A stretch of 64,000 bases of DNA from Gaoshiqia sediminis (GCF_025907915.1 NZ_JAPAAF010000002.1:62001-126000), one strand, 5' to 3'. Counted from the stretch's first letter, positions 1 to 8,893 are shown. Made by a program: numbers and translations. The notes: generated by a model not told the origin, from the letters alone.

Positions 1-1
1 G

Positions 2-424
2 GAAAATGCCGTGCTGGCAGAAATACCCGCCAACTCCAGCGCATCGTATTACGACGTAAACCTGGTGGAATTCCTGGAAGGGAAAGACAGCCGAAACCAA
101 TTGCTGGTTGCCGAGGTGGTTGAAAACGGACAGGTAATTGCTAAAAACTTGTTCTATTTTCGTCCAGTCAAAGAATTGAACCTGCCGAAACCTGAGGTGG
201 ATTACACGATTGCAGCAGTTGATGGTGGCTTCGAGATTAGCTTGCAATCTGACAAACTGGCCAAAAATCTGTTTATAACCATCGGCGACGAAGAAGGCTT
301 TTTCTCGGACAACTACTTCGATCTGTTACCCGGAGAACCGGTGAAAATCAAGCTGCAAACAGCTATTCCGAAGGAGAAACTTGATGAAGTGCTGGCCATC
401 CAAACCCTGGACGGGGCATTCTGA
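2..424 (+). CDS. C-terminal fragment of a GH2 family beta-mannosidase-like enzyme
   Basis: The reading frame is open from the first base, so the gene begins upstream and only about 140 C-terminal residues are visible. They look like the last immunoglobulin-like domain of GH2 beta-mannosidases: a conserved NLFYFRPVKEL-type stretch followed by a beta-sandwich with FFSDNYFDLLPGE, the usual end of these enzymes. The catalytic TIM barrel is outside the window, so substrate cannot be read. The family hydrolyses terminal beta-mannosides and is usually periplasmic in Bacteroidota. No clear terminator follows; the 157-base gap to the next gene shows no other feature. Confidence 0.75.
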   Translation, partial: ENAVLAEIPANSSASYYDVNLVEFLEGKDSRNQLLVAEVVENGQVIAKNLFYFRPVKELNLPKPEVDYTIAAVDGGFEISLQSDKLAKNLFITIGDEEGFFSDNYFDLLPGEPVKIKLQTAIPKEKLDEVLAIQTLDGAF

Positions 425-581
425 GCCGAACTTTCGGTAAGGGAGTAAGTTTTCAATTGGAGGAGAAACTCATTCAGCTAAAACTTTCTTGTCCTCATCT
501 GTTTCATTTATATGGAACGTTGTATTTTTGGTGATCGAAAATCAGTGACTATCATCGCCGCTTGAAAAGAAAGGAACGAGA

Positions 582-1298
582 ATGAGTTTGCAACATATAC
601 AGGTCATTGCATTTGATGCCGATGACACTCTTTGGGAAAACGAAAACTTTTTTAGGGAAGCCGAACACGACTTTTGCCGGGTGATGGCCGAATTTCAACC
701 CGACAAAAAAGTGATGGAAGCCTTGTACCGCACCGAAGTGCAAAACATGGAACTTTACGGGTACGGTATCAAGGCTTTCATTCTTTCGTTAATTGAAACG
801 GCGCTGCTGGTGTCGGATAAAAAAGTGAGGCCGGAACAAATAGAAGCCATCATCGGTATCGGGAAAGACATGCTGCAAAAGGATGTGATTTTGCTGGACG
901 GCATCGTGGACCTGCTCGACAAACTGTACGGCAAGTACCGGCTGGTGCTGGCTACCAAGGGCGATTTACTCGACCAGGAGCGGAAGCTGAAGAAATCGGG
1001 ACTGCTGAAGTATTTTCACCACATCGAGATCATGACCCACAAGCGAAAGGAAAACTACCAGGAACTGCTGAAACACCTCGACATTCCGGCCGAAAATCTG
1101 CTGATGGTAGGTAATTCGCTGAAGTCCGATATCTTGCCTGTTATTGAGCTGGGCGGTTATGGCGCGCATATTCCGTACTACACCACCTGGATCTTTGAGC
1201 AGATGGACCCCAAAGATATTCAGAGCGAGCGCTTTTTTGAACTGAAACAAATTCACGAAGTTTTAGACCTGTTCAGCGAAACGTTTTTATACACTTAA
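582..1298 (+). CDS. HAD family hydrolase (phosphatase-like)
   Basis: A 238-residue soluble cytoplasmic protein of the haloacid dehalogenase superfamily. Motif I is FDADDTLW at residues 11-18, where the two aspartates of DxD serve as nucleophile and general acid. Motif II is the threonine in LATKGD, motif III the lysine in THKRKENY, and motif IV GNSLKSD. A helical C1-type cap sits between motifs I and II. The family mostly dephosphorylates small metabolites; the substrate cannot be inferred. The next gene starts 3 bases after the stop, so the two are probably co-transcribed. Confidence 0.88.
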   Translation: MSLQHIQVIAFDADDTLWENENFFREAEHDFCRVMAEFQPDKKVMEALYRTEVQNMELYGYGIKAFILSLIETALLVSDKKVRPEQIEAIIGIGKDMLQKDVILLDGIVDLLDKLYGKYRLVLATKGDLLDQERKLKKSGLLKYFHHIEIMTHKRKENYQELLKHLDIPAENLLMVGNSLKSDILPVIELGGYGAHIPYYTTWIFEQMDPKDIQSERFFELKQIHEVLDLFSETFLYT

Positions 1299-1301
1299 AC
1301 T

Positions 1302-2105
1302 ATGGAATACAAGGGAAATATCCTGAAAATGCGCACCGAGCCTGACGAACCTATCCGGTATTTTTTGCCGGTGGGCGAACAGGAAATCGACATGAACGCT
1401 CTTTTGGGCAAGTCCATCCGTTTTCAGTTCAACGGGCAAATCAACTGCATTGCCTGCGGGAAAAAGACGAAAACTTCCTTCGGGCAGGGCTTCTGTTATG
1501 CCTGTTTTCAAACTGTTCCTGAGGCCAGCGAGACCGTTATGCGCCCGGAACTGTCTAAAGCCCAATTCGGCATTGCCCGCGATCTGGAATGGGCCCGCGA
1601 GCACGACCTGATCGATCACTATGTGTATCTGGCCGTTTCAAGCGAGCTGAAAGTGGGCGTTACCCGTCATCATCAAATCCCCACCCGTTGGATTGACCAG
1701 GGCGCCAGTTATGCCATCCGAGTGGCCAAAACACCCAATCGCCACATTGCCGGGGTAATGGAGGTTTTCCTGAAAAAGCACTTCACCGACAAAACCAACT
1801 GGAGGGCCATGCTGCAAAACAACGTGGCCGAAAACTTCGACCTTGCGGAGGAAAAGGCCAACCTCATACATCTGCTGCCTGCCGAGCTGCAACAGTATGA
1901 ATGTCCCCAAAATGAGGTGATAGCCTTGCATTATCCGGTATTGGAATACCCGGCAAAAATCAACAGTCTTACCTTTGACAAGGATCCCGTGGTTGAAGGA
2001 ATTTTGCAGGGCATAAAAGGCCAATATCTGCTGTTCGACAGCAATCGTGTCATCAATATCCGCAAGCATAATGGCTATTTTCTGACGGTCACTTTCGATT
2101 CATAA
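1302..2105 (+). CDS. DUF2797 domain protein with zinc-ribbon cysteines
   Basis: A 267-residue protein matching the DUF2797 family of unknown function. Near the N terminus it carries two CxxC pairs (CIAC and CYAC, about 20 residues apart) that probably bind zinc. The middle holds a GIY-YIG-like stretch (YVYLAVSSELKVGVTR followed by IPTRWIDQGA), typical of this family. There is no signal peptide or membrane segment. It follows the HAD gene by only 3 bases, suggesting one transcript, though that gives no clue to its biochemical role. Confidence 0.82.
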   Translation: MEYKGNILKMRTEPDEPIRYFLPVGEQEIDMNALLGKSIRFQFNGQINCIACGKKTKTSFGQGFCYACFQTVPEASETVMRPELSKAQFGIARDLEWAREHDLIDHYVYLAVSSELKVGVTRHHQIPTRWIDQGASYAIRVAKTPNRHIAGVMEVFLKKHFTDKTNWRAMLQNNVAENFDLAEEKANLIHLLPAELQQYECPQNEVIALHYPVLEYPAKINSLTFDKDPVVEGILQGIKGQYLLFDSNRVINIRKHNGYFLTVTFDS

Positions 2106-2299
2106 TTGTTCTACCGTTGATTGAGTTAATTAGAAAGTAGCGGATTTGTATCCCTTTCAATCTCGTAATCGCTTGTTACATAAACTATTTCTATAACATT
2201 AATTTTTCAGCCTATTTCAGCGGCTTGTCGTTTATTGTCAGCTAATTTTTTCGTTATTTTAAACTTTCCTTAAAAACGGCTCGACAAACATTTTTTATT

Positions 2300-3313
2300 A
2301 TGGAAAATCTCGATTGGAAAAACATAGGTTTCGGATACCGGAAGACCGATTTCAATGTGCGTTGTTATTATAAAGATGGCGCTTGGGGCGAACTCGAAGT
2401 GAATGATTCGGAGTACCTAAACTTGCACATGGCAGCTACTTGTTTGCATTACGGGCAAGAGGCTTTTGAAGGCCTGAAAGCCTTTACGGGCAAGGACGGC
2501 AAGGTGCGCATTTTCCGGATGGAAGACAATGCCCGCCGTATGCAGTCGTCGTGTGATGGCATTCTGATGCCGCAGCTTCCGGTTGAGAAGTTTACCGAAG
2601 CCGTGAAACTTGCCGTGAAGAAAAACCTGAATGTTGTACCTCCGTATGGCTCCGGCGCTTCGTTGTACATTCGTCCGGTATTGTTTGGCACCGGTCCCGA
2701 GATTGGCGTAAAACCTGCCAGCGAGTACATGTTTATCGTGTTTGTGATGCCCGTTGGACCATACTTCCCCGAAGGGTTTAAACCCACCGACCTGGTGATT
2801 ATGCGCAAATACGACCGTGCAGCACCCCAGGGGACCGGTAAATACAAAGTGGGCGGAAACTATGCTGCCAGCCTCGTAGCCGGTAAAAAAGCCAAAGCCG
2901 GACATTATTCGGCCGTGCTTTACCTCGACTCGCGCGAGAAAAAATACATCGACGAATGCGGCCCTGCCAACTTCTTTGCTATTAAAGACAATACCTATAT
3001 CACCCCGCAGTCCGATTCTATTTTGCCCTCTATCACCAACATGAGTTTGATGCAGCTGGCCGAAGATTTGGGGCTGAAGGTGGACCGTCGGCGGGTACCC
3101 GTTGAGGAATTGGAAACGTTTGAGGAAGTGGGCGCCTGCGGAACTGCTGCGGTGATTTCGCCCATCAAGCGCATCCACGACGATGATCTGGACAAGGAAT
3201 ACCTGTACGGTACCGAACCTGGCCCCTGGAGCACAAAATTGTACGAAAAGCTCCGCGCTATCCAGTGTGGCGACGAACCCGATGTTCATGGTTGGGTAAC
3301 CTTAGTTGAGTAA
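2300..3313 (+). CDS. ilvE: Branched-chain amino acid aminotransferase
   Basis: A 337-residue fold-type IV PLP enzyme. It moves the amino group between glutamate and the 2-oxo acids of leucine, isoleucine and valine, the last step of their synthesis. The PLP lysine is K183 in KVGGNYAAS. FEGLKAF and the long beta-type BCAT layout also match, and the C-terminal GTAAVISPI segment forms part of the phosphate-binding region. Length is normal. It stands alone between a 194-base upstream gap and its own terminator. The upstream gap has no ATG, so I see no leader-peptide attenuator there. Confidence 0.95.
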   Translation: MENLDWKNIGFGYRKTDFNVRCYYKDGAWGELEVNDSEYLNLHMAATCLHYGQEAFEGLKAFTGKDGKVRIFRMEDNARRMQSSCDGILMPQLPVEKFTEAVKLAVKKNLNVVPPYGSGASLYIRPVLFGTGPEIGVKPASEYMFIVFVMPVGPYFPEGFKPTDLVIMRKYDRAAPQGTGKYKVGGNYAASLVAGKKAKAGHYSAVLYLDSREKKYIDECGPANFFAIKDNTYITPQSDSILPSITNMSLMQLAEDLGLKVDRRRVPVEELETFEEVGACGTAAVISPIKRIHDDDLDKEYLYGTEPGPWSTKLYEKLRAIQCGDEPDVHGWVTLVE

Positions 3314-3335
3314 GCGTTTCTAAACGATTATACAC

Positions 3336-3366
3336 AGCCCCGTCCGGATTCAGGATGGGGCTTTTT
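3336..3366 (+). terminator. Rho-independent terminator after ilvE
   Basis: A 10-bp stem with one G-T pair (agccccgtcc with ggatggggct), a 7-base loop and five T residues, 22 bases after the ilvE stop. Confidence 0.9.
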
Positions 3367-3437
3367 GCTTCGGTAAAGTTTCTCAGTCCGCCCCAATTCA
3401 GGGCTTCAATCTAAGTGAAGCCCTGGATAATACATAC

Positions 3438-3464
3438 AAAAAAAGCCGAACAAAACTGTCCGGC
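3438..3464 (-). terminator. Terminator after trpS (minus strand)
   Basis: Read on the minus strand, a 7-bp stem (gccggac with gttcggc, one wobble) with a 6-base loop is followed by seven T residues. It lies 30 bases beyond the trpS stop and backs onto the ilvE terminator. Confidence 0.85.
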
Positions 3465-3493
3465 ATGAATTATGAATCATTTTGCAGAGAATG

Positions 3494-4495
3494 CTAAAAC
3501 AAGCGTTTGAATCCGATGATCGATTTAACTTCTTCCAAGGTGCGTGAAGCCGATTCCCGGGCTTTTTCGGCGCCCAGCCTGGCCACCTTGGCCAGGTAAG
3601 CATCGTCTTCCAGGATTTCGATAATGCGCTCGCGAATGGGCGAGGTGTAGCCGATAATATCTTCGGCCAGCTGCTTTTTCATATCACCGTAGCGGATTTG
3701 GCAGTTGGCGTAAGCTTGCTCATAATGTTGAACCACTTCGGGATCGGAAACAATGCCCATCAACGTAAACAGGTTTTGGATAGGTTCTGGTTTTTCAGCG
3801 TTCATTTCGGTAGGGCCGGCATCGGTAACGGCGCGCATTACCTTTTTGCGGATGTCCTTCGGGTCGTCGTACAGGTTGATGGCGTTTCCTTCCGATTTGC
3901 CCATCTTTCCGCTGCCGTCCAGGCCGGGAACCTTAATCAGGTCGGCACCGCCAAAGGTAAACGGTTTGGGCGTGGGGAACACTTTCTTCCCGTACATCCG
4001 GTTAAAACGCTTGGCAAACTTGCGGGCCATCTCCAGGTTTTGCTCCTGGTCCTTGCCAACCGGTACAAAGTTGGCTTTGTGAATGATGATGTCGGCTGCC
4101 ATCAGTACCGGGTAGGTCAGCAGGCCGGCGTTGACATTTTCGGGCTGCTTGCGTGCCTTTTCCTTAAACGAAGTGGTGCGTTCCAACTCGCCCAGGTAGG
4201 CGTTCATATTCAGAAAGGTATATAGCTCGGTTACTTCGGGCACATCACTTTGGATAAAGATGGTGGCCTTTTCGGGGTCGATCCCGCAGGCCAGGTATTC
4301 GGCCAGTACTTGTTTCACCCCCGACTGAAGGTTCTCGGGCGTGGGATGGGTGGTCAGCGAATGAATGTCGGCAATGAAGAAGAAACAGTTGAAATCTTCC
4401 TGCATTCGCAGAAAATTACGCACTGCTCCGAAATAATTGCCCAAGTGTAAATATCCTGTTGGCCTGATGCCACTTACAACGGTCTTTTTGTTCAT
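3494..4495 (-). CDS. trpS: Tryptophanyl-tRNA synthetase
   Basis: Charges tRNA-Trp with tryptophan. A class I synthetase with the HIGH-type motif in GYLHLGNY near the N terminus and the KMSKS-type loop in GKMGKSEGN; length (333 residues) is normal for bacterial TrpRS. The frame stays open 10 codons further upstream, but I chose the ATG at 4493-4495. The protein then begins MNKKTVVSGIRPTG, as in the family, and the minus-strand promoter at 4523-4551 would place transcription start downstream of the longer candidate start. It is divergent from the trpB leader, so two tryptophan genes share one intergenic region. Confidence 0.95.
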   Translation of the reverse strand: MNKKTVVSGIRPTGYLHLGNYFGAVRNFLRMQEDFNCFFFIADIHSLTTHPTPENLQSGVKQVLAEYLACGIDPEKATIFIQSDVPEVTELYTFLNMNAYLGELERTTSFKEKARKQPENVNAGLLTYPVLMAADIIIHKANFVPVGKDQEQNLEMARKFAKRFNRMYGKKVFPTPKPFTFGGADLIKVPGLDGSGKMGKSEGNAINLYDDPKDIRKKVMRAVTDAGPTEMNAEKPEPIQNLFTLMGIVSDPEVVQHYEQAYANCQIRYGDMKKQLAEDIIGYTSPIRERIIEILEDDAYLAKVARLGAEKARESASRTLEEVKSIIGFKRLF

Positions 4496-4522
4496 CTGAT
4501 AGTTCTTGAAGAAAGTGAGCTG

Positions 4523-4551
4523 CAAAAATAGCTTGATTCCCTGAAAGACAA
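4523..4551 (-). promoter_or_regulatory. Bacteroidota-type promoter of trpS
   Basis: On the minus strand, TATTTTTG (bases 4530-4523) fits the -7 consensus TAnnTTTG, with TTG 18 bases upstream. Transcription would begin near 4516, leaving a short leader before the trpS ATG. Confidence 0.65.
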
Positions 4552-4675
4552 AAATTTATTTTACTGCCTGACGGGTAGTTTTGGGTGAAGTATTTTTGGC
4601 CTTTTTACTTTTAACTTTCTCCTTTGATTTGCAATCAAGAATCAATTTAAAATATCAATCCGTACTTTTTTTCGG

Positions 4676-4706
4676 TTGAAAACTTTGAAAATAATAATTA
4701 GTTTTA
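4676..4706 (+). promoter_or_regulatory. Promoter of the trp leader and trpB
   Basis: TTG at 4676-4678, a 20-base spacer and TAGTTTTA at 4699-4706, one mismatch from TAnnTTTG. Transcription would start near 4712, about 16 bases before the leader-peptide ATG, so the whole attenuator lies within the transcript. Confidence 0.6.
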
Positions 4707-4727
4707 CGGAAATTTGAACTGAAACAG

Positions 4728-4790
4728 ATGTTGATTGTCAATTCACATGCCGGAAATTGGTGGTGGCGCAGCCTGAAACAGCTGGCGTAA
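4728..4790 (+). CDS. trpL: Tryptophan leader peptide with three consecutive Trp codons
   Basis: A 20-codon ORF whose codons 11-13 (4758-4766) are TGG TGG TGG, followed by RSLKQLA and TAA at 4788-4790. Three adjacent codons for one of the rarest amino acids, placed between a promoter and a terminator in front of a tryptophan synthase gene, is the hallmark of a ribosome-stalling leader. Its stop codon lies inside the left arm of the antiterminator. A ribosome that finishes the peptide would therefore cover that arm, while one stalled at the Trp codons would leave it free. It is too short for normal gene callers. Confidence 0.8.
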   Translation: MLIVNSHAGNWWWRSLKQLA

Positions 4791-4855
4791 ACAATTTCTT
4801 GGTAGATTATAAAATACAAAGGCCATGTTGTTTACGCAGCATGGCCTCGCTTTTT
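4780..4855 (+). promoter_or_regulatory. trp attenuator: mutually exclusive antiterminator and terminator
   Basis: Terminator: 4820-4830 pairs with 4837-4847 (aggccatgttg with cagcatggcct, 11 bp, one wobble, loop tttacg), followed by cgc and five T residues at 4851-4855. Antiterminator: cgtaaaca at 4786-4793 pairs with tgtttacg at 4829-4836, and gctg at 4781-4784 with cagc at 4837-4840, leaving one bulged G. The antiterminator uses the loop and the top of the 3' arm of the terminator, so both cannot form at once. A weak upstream hairpin (cagc with gctg, 4769-4784) could act as the 1:2 pause structure. Confidence 0.78.
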
Positions 4856-4907
4856 GGGGATGATATTTCAAGTGCAACAAAAAATAAACTGATAAAATAA
4901 CTGAATT

Positions 4908-6284
4908 ATGGCCAGACACAAAAAGATTTATTTGGACGAGGCAGATATGCCTAAACAATGGTATAACCTGGCGCCGGACCTACCCACTCCGCTAAACCCG
5001 CCTTTGGGCCCGGGTGGTGTGCCGGTAACCCCGGAAATGCTTGCCCCGGTTTTTCCGATGAACCTGATTGAACAGGAAGTGAGCATGGAACGCTGGATCG
5101 ACATTCCCGAAGAAATTCGCCAAATTCTGTTCCGCTGGCGCCCAAGTCCGCTCATTCGCGCTTACGAGTTGGAGGAAGCGTTGGGAACCCCGGCGAAGAT
5201 TTACTACAAAAACGAAGGCGTTTCGCCTGCCGGAAGCCATAAGCCCAATACGGCTGTTGCCCAAGCCTGGTACAACAAGCAATTTGGCATTAAAAAACTG
5301 ACCACCGAAACCGGCGCCGGACAGTGGGGCTCGGCCCTGTCGTTCGCCTGCTCCATCATTGGTGGCATCGAGTGCAAGGTGTATATGGTTCGTGTAAGTT
5401 TCGACCAGAAGCCTTTCCGCAAAATGATGATGCAAACCTGGGGCGGCACCTGCATTGCCAGTCCAAGTACAGAAACCCAGGCCGGACGCGACATTCTGGC
5501 CAAATACCCGGACACCCCCGGTTCGTTGGGGATTGCCATTTCCGAGGCTATTGAGGCCGCCGTAACCGACCCAACCGGGCAAACCCGTTATTCGCTTGGT
5601 TCGGTGTTGAACCATGTGATGTTGCACCAGACCATTATTGGTTTGGAGGCAAAAAAACAATTGGCCAAAGTCGGCATTTCCAAACCCGATGTGGTGATCG
5701 GCTGCTGCGGCGGCGGAAGTAACTTTGCCGGCTTGTCGTTCCCGTTCATTTACGACAAAATTCATGGCGCCGATATCCAGGTGATTGGCGCTGAACCGTT
5801 CTCGTGCCCAACGCTAACAAAAGCTCCGTTTATATACGACCATGGGGATGTGGCTCAAATGACACCGCTGATGGCCATGCACAGCTTAGGCCACAATTTC
5901 ATCCCGGCGCCCATCCATGCCGGTGGATTGCGTTACCACGGTATGGCTCCGCTGGTAAGCGCCGCCCTGCGCGACGGCTTGATGGAGGCTCAAGCTATTC
6001 ACCAAAGCGAATGTTTTGAAGCTGGCTTGTTGTTTGCTAAAACCGAAGGCATCATCCCGGCGCCGGAGACTACCCATGCTATTGCGGCTACCATTCGCGA
6101 AGCTAAAAAAGCCAAAGAGGAAGGCAAGGAAAAAGTCATCCTGTTCAATTTCTCCGGACACGGTTTGATGGACTTGGTGGGCTACGATAAATATCTGGCC
6201 GGGAAATTGTCCGACTACGAATACCCGGAACATGAAATAGAGGCCAACCTGTCTCAATTGAAAGGATTCCCGCTTCCCAAATAA
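4908..6284 (+). CDS. trpB: Tryptophan synthase beta chain, type 2 (TrpB2)
   Basis: A 458-residue PLP enzyme that joins indole and L-serine to give tryptophan. Length and the N-terminal extension place it in the TrpB2 subfamily rather than the roughly 400-residue TrpB1. The PLP lysine is K112 in [15 protein letters not shown] is the conserved active-site loop, and CCGGGSNF is the phosphate-binding glycine loop. No trpA or other trp gene is adjacent. TrpB2 proteins generally do not form the tight alpha-beta complex and are often proposed to recycle free indole. Expression is probably controlled by the attenuator directly upstream. Confidence 0.93.
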   Translation: MARHKKIYLDEADMPKQWYNLAPDLPTPLNPPLGPGGVPVTPEMLAPVFPMNLIEQEVSMERWIDIPEEIRQILFRWRPSPLIRAYELEEALGTPAKIYYKNEGVSPAGSHKPNTAVAQAWYNKQFGIKKLTTETGAGQWGSALSFACSIIGGIECKVYMVRVSFDQKPFRKMMMQTWGGTCIASPSTETQAGRDILAKYPDTPGSLGIAISEAIEAAVTDPTGQTRYSLGSVLNHVMLHQTIIGLEAKKQLAKVGISKPDVVIGCCGGGSNFAGLSFPFIYDKIHGADIQVIGAEPFSCPTLTKAPFIYDHGDVAQMTPLMAMHSLGHNFIPAPIHAGGLRYHGMAPLVSAALRDGLMEAQAIHQSECFEAGLLFAKTEGIIPAPETTHAIAATIREAKKAKEEGKEKVILFNFSGHGLMDLVGYDKYLAGKLSDYEYPEHEIEANLSQLKGFPLPK

Positions 6285-6310
6285 ACAGCATTAAAATAAG
6301 GAGAGCAGAG

Positions 6311-6349
6311 CAGAAGTTTCGGCATTGTCCGGGACTTCTGTTTCTGTTT
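6311..6349 (+). terminator. Terminator after trpB
   Basis: A 12-bp stem (cagaagtttcgg with ccgggacttctg, two wobbles), loop cattgt, then tttctgttt. Confidence 0.85.
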
Positions 6350-6413
6350 AAAAGGAAACCGTTTCGCATGGGAGGCTTCTACCGAATAAAATCGGACAAT
6401 ACAGTATTTTGCT

Positions 6414-6421
6414 TAACTTTG
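6414..6421 (+). promoter_or_regulatory. -7 element of the rbfA promoter
   Basis: TAACTTTG matches TAnnTTTG exactly and lies 23 bases before the rbfA ATG. I could not find a convincing TTG at -33. Confidence 0.5.
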
Positions 6422-6444
6422 CAGCTGACTAGCAAATTTCGAAA

Positions 6445-6783
6445 ATGGAATCAACTCGACAGCAAAAAATAAGCCGGTTACTGCAAAAAGAACTGGCCGA
6501 TATCTTTCAAAAAGAAAGCCGTACCCTGTTTATGGGAAAAATAATCAGCGTGACCACGGTGCGTGTAAGTCCCGATCTGGCGCTGGCACGTTCCTACATT
6601 AGCATCTTCCCTTCAGAAAATGCCCGGGAAGTTTTAAAGCAAATCCGTATTGCCAATCCAAAAATCCGGGGGCTCCTGGGGCGCCGGGTAGGAAAACAGC
6701 TACGCGTTATTCCCGAACTTGAGTTTTACATTGATGACAGCCTTGATTACATCGATAAAATTGACGAACTCCTGAAATCATAA
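6445..6783 (+). CDS. rbfA: 30S ribosome-binding factor A
   Basis: A 112-residue KH-like protein that binds the 30S subunit during late maturation of 16S rRNA. The family pattern is clear: RQQKISRLLQKELADIF at the N terminus, then ISVTTVRVSPDLALARSYIS, and a C terminus with the PELEFYIDDSLDY segment. Length is typical. It probably shares a transcript with the methyltransferase and permease that follow at gaps of 69 and 1 bases. Confidence 0.93.
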   Translation: MESTRQQKISRLLQKELADIFQKESRTLFMGKIISVTTVRVSPDLALARSYISIFPSENAREVLKQIRIANPKIRGLLGRRVGKQLRVIPELEFYIDDSLDYIDKIDELLKS

Positions 6784-6852
6784 AAAGTCCCGATGATCAG
6801 TCTCAGTTGGCAGATAACAATCTTGAACTGAAAACGGCAAACTCGAAACTGT

Positions 6853-7668
6853 ATGCAATACGATCCGATCAAACGTTCGCTGGGTAGGGTGTTCAACCAA
6901 ACTCCGGCATTGAGAAAGCTTTTCTATCGCCTGCTCGATCTGCTGCTGCTGCGTGCCTGGCATGTCGGGGAAGAGCTAAAAAAGCTGAATCTTCCCGAGA
7001 CAGCACATATTCTGGATGCCGGTTCTGGTTTTGGACAGTACACTTACCGCATGAGCCGGATGTTTCCGAAGGCCAGCATTTTGGCGGTGGATGTGAAAGA
7101 AGATCAAATTGCCGATTGCAACCGCTTTTTTGGACAAATAAAGCGGGCTGGCCGGGTGCGTTTTGAAGAAGCAGACCTCACCCGGTTTGTGCAACCTGGT
7201 AAATTCAGCCTGATCATTTCAATTGATGTGATGGAGCACATCGAAGAAGATGTGCAGGTGTTTCGCAATTTTCATCAGTCGTTGACAGAGGAAGGTGTGT
7301 TGCTCATTTCCACGCCGTCGGATCAGGGTGGCTCGGATGTGCACGACCATGACCACGAAGAGGGAGTGCATGGTTTTATTGATGAGCATGTTCGCGATGG
7401 CTACAACATTCGCGAGATTGAAGAAAAACTCAAATTGGCAGGCTTCTCCAGGGTTGAAGCCCGCTATTCGTACGGCAAACCCGGCAGACTGTCGTGGCGT
7501 CTGTCCATGAAATACCCCATCCAACTGCTTGGGGCGAGCAAGTTGTTCTTCGTCCTGTTGCCCTTTTACTACCTGATTGTTTTTCCCTTGGCAGCTTTGC
7601 TGAATTATAGGGATGTGAAAAGCCGCCACACTACCGGAACCGGTTTAATCGTAAAAGCTTTTAAATAA
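6853..7668 (+). CDS. Class I SAM-dependent methyltransferase, probably membrane-associated
   Basis: A 271-residue protein with the Rossmann SAM-binding motif I ILDAGSGFGQY at about residues 55-65, an acidic motif after the second strand (AVDVKEDQI) and motif IV SIDVMEHIEED. A hydrophobic stretch near residues 230-250 (LLPFYYLIVFPLAALL) suggests it sits on or in the inner membrane, which would suit a lipid-like or quinone-like substrate, but the substrate cannot be read. The permease gene begins one base after its stop. Confidence 0.82.
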   Translation: MQYDPIKRSLGRVFNQTPALRKLFYRLLDLLLLRAWHVGEELKKLNLPETAHILDAGSGFGQYTYRMSRMFPKASILAVDVKEDQIADCNRFFGQIKRAGRVRFEEADLTRFVQPGKFSLIISIDVMEHIEEDVQVFRNFHQSLTEEGVLLISTPSDQGGSDVHDHDHEEGVHGFIDEHVRDGYNIREIEEKLKLAGFSRVEARYSYGKPGRLSWRLSMKYPIQLLGASKLFFVLLPFYYLIVFPLAALLNYRDVKSRHTTGTGLIVKAFK

Positions 7669-7669
7669 A

Positions 7670-8893
7670 TTGAAACTGGCCTTTTACATAGCGCGCCGTT
7701 ACCTGATTTCGAAAAAATCGGTCCATGTGATCAACCTGATCTCGGGCTTGTCGGTTGTGGGCGTTGCGGTGGGTACTTTGGCGCTGATTGTCGTGCTTTC
7801 GGCCTTCAACGGGATCGACCTGTTTATCCGCGATTTGCTGTCCAGTTTTGATCCGGACTTGAAAATTACGGTGGCCGAGGGCAAAAGTTTTTCGACTGAA
7901 GGGCAGATTTTTGACGAGGTAACCAACCTGGAGGGTATCGCTTCCTGGACACAGGTGGTGGAAGAAAATGCGCTCCTTCAGTACGACGAGCGGCAAAAAT
8001 ATGCTGTGGTGAAAGGCGTGGAAACCAATTATGCCTCGTTTTCCGGCTTGGATTCCATGATTATTAACGGTCAGTTTATGCTGGAAAACGGGCCGCACCA
8101 GTTTACTGTAATCGGGCAGGGGGTGGCCGTTGACCTGTCGGTTGGCTTAAATTTCGTCGATCCCATTCATGTTTACTATCCAAAGAAAGAACAACGAACC
8201 CAAATTGCACTCGAAAATTCGTTCAACCACGAATCCTTGTTTCCCTCCGGCGTGTTTTCGGTGCAGCAGGAAATCGACAGCAAATACATCTTGGTGCCCA
8301 TTGCCTTTGCGCGCTCCATTTTTCAGTTGGAAGAGAGGGTAACGTCGCTGGAGCTTCAGTTGAAGGAGGGCGTTGACGTCAGCATGGTGAAGTCGCAGGT
8401 TCAGCAATTGCTGGGATCGGGTTACCGGGTGCAGGACCGATTTGAGCAACACGAATTTTTGTACCGGGTGATGCGCTCCGAAAAATGGAGCAGCTTTATG
8501 ATCCTGAGTTTTATTTTGGTGATTGCCTCATTTAATCTCCTGGGCTCGCTCACCATGATTATCATCGATAAAAAGGACGACATCCACATCCTCGAAAGCA
8601 TGGGCGCCGGTAGCCGGCTTATCCGGATGATCTTTCTGCTCGAAGGTTGGCTGATTTCAGCCATCGGGGCCTTTGCCGGTCTGGTACTGGGAATTGGTCT
8701 GGTATGGGCCCAAAAAAACTATGAACTGCTGAAATTGCCCGGCGACGGCGCCTTTGCCATTTCGGCCTATCCTGTACAGCTACAATTACCTGATGTGGTA
8801 GCTACCTTGCTAATTGTGTTGGGCATTGGTTTTCTGGCCGCTTGGTACCCCGTAAAGAGCTTGGCGAAGCGTAAAACTACGGGGTACAATTAG
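7670..8893 (+). CDS. FtsX-like ABC transporter permease, LolC/LolE family
   Basis: A 407-residue inner-membrane protein of the MacB/FtsX permease fold: one N-terminal membrane helix (about residues 20-45), a large periplasmic domain, then three C-terminal helices. LolC/LolE proteins, with the ATPase LolD, release lipoproteins from the inner membrane for transfer to the outer membrane. That role is plausible in a lipoprotein-rich bacterium, but no lolD is nearby. The start is a TTG at 7670, one base after the methyltransferase stop. It gives the family N terminus (KLAFYIARRYLISKK), and no better ATG exists. Confidence 0.85.
   Translation: MKLAFYIARRYLISKKSVHVINLISGLSVVGVAVGTLALIVVLSAFNGIDLFIRDLLSSFDPDLKITVAEGKSFSTEGQIFDEVTNLEGIASWTQVVEENALLQYDERQKYAVVKGVETNYASFSGLDSMIINGQFMLENGPHQFTVIGQGVAVDLSVGLNFVDPIHVYYPKKEQRTQIALENSFNHESLFPSGVFSVQQEIDSKYILVPIAFARSIFQLEERVTSLELQLKEGVDVSMVKSQVQQLLGSGYRVQDRFEQHEFLYRVMRSEKWSSFMILSFILVIASFNLLGSLTMIIIDKKDDIHILESMGAGSRLIRMIFLLEGWLISAIGAFAGLVLGIGLVWAQKNYELLKLPGDGAFAISAYPVQLQLPDVVATLLIVLGIGFLAAWYPVKSLAKRKTTGYN

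Noticed and set aside
2106-2299. Possible branched-chain leader-peptide attenuator before ilvE
   Set aside because: The region has no ATG before the ilvE start and no terminator hairpin, so leader-peptide control is not supported.
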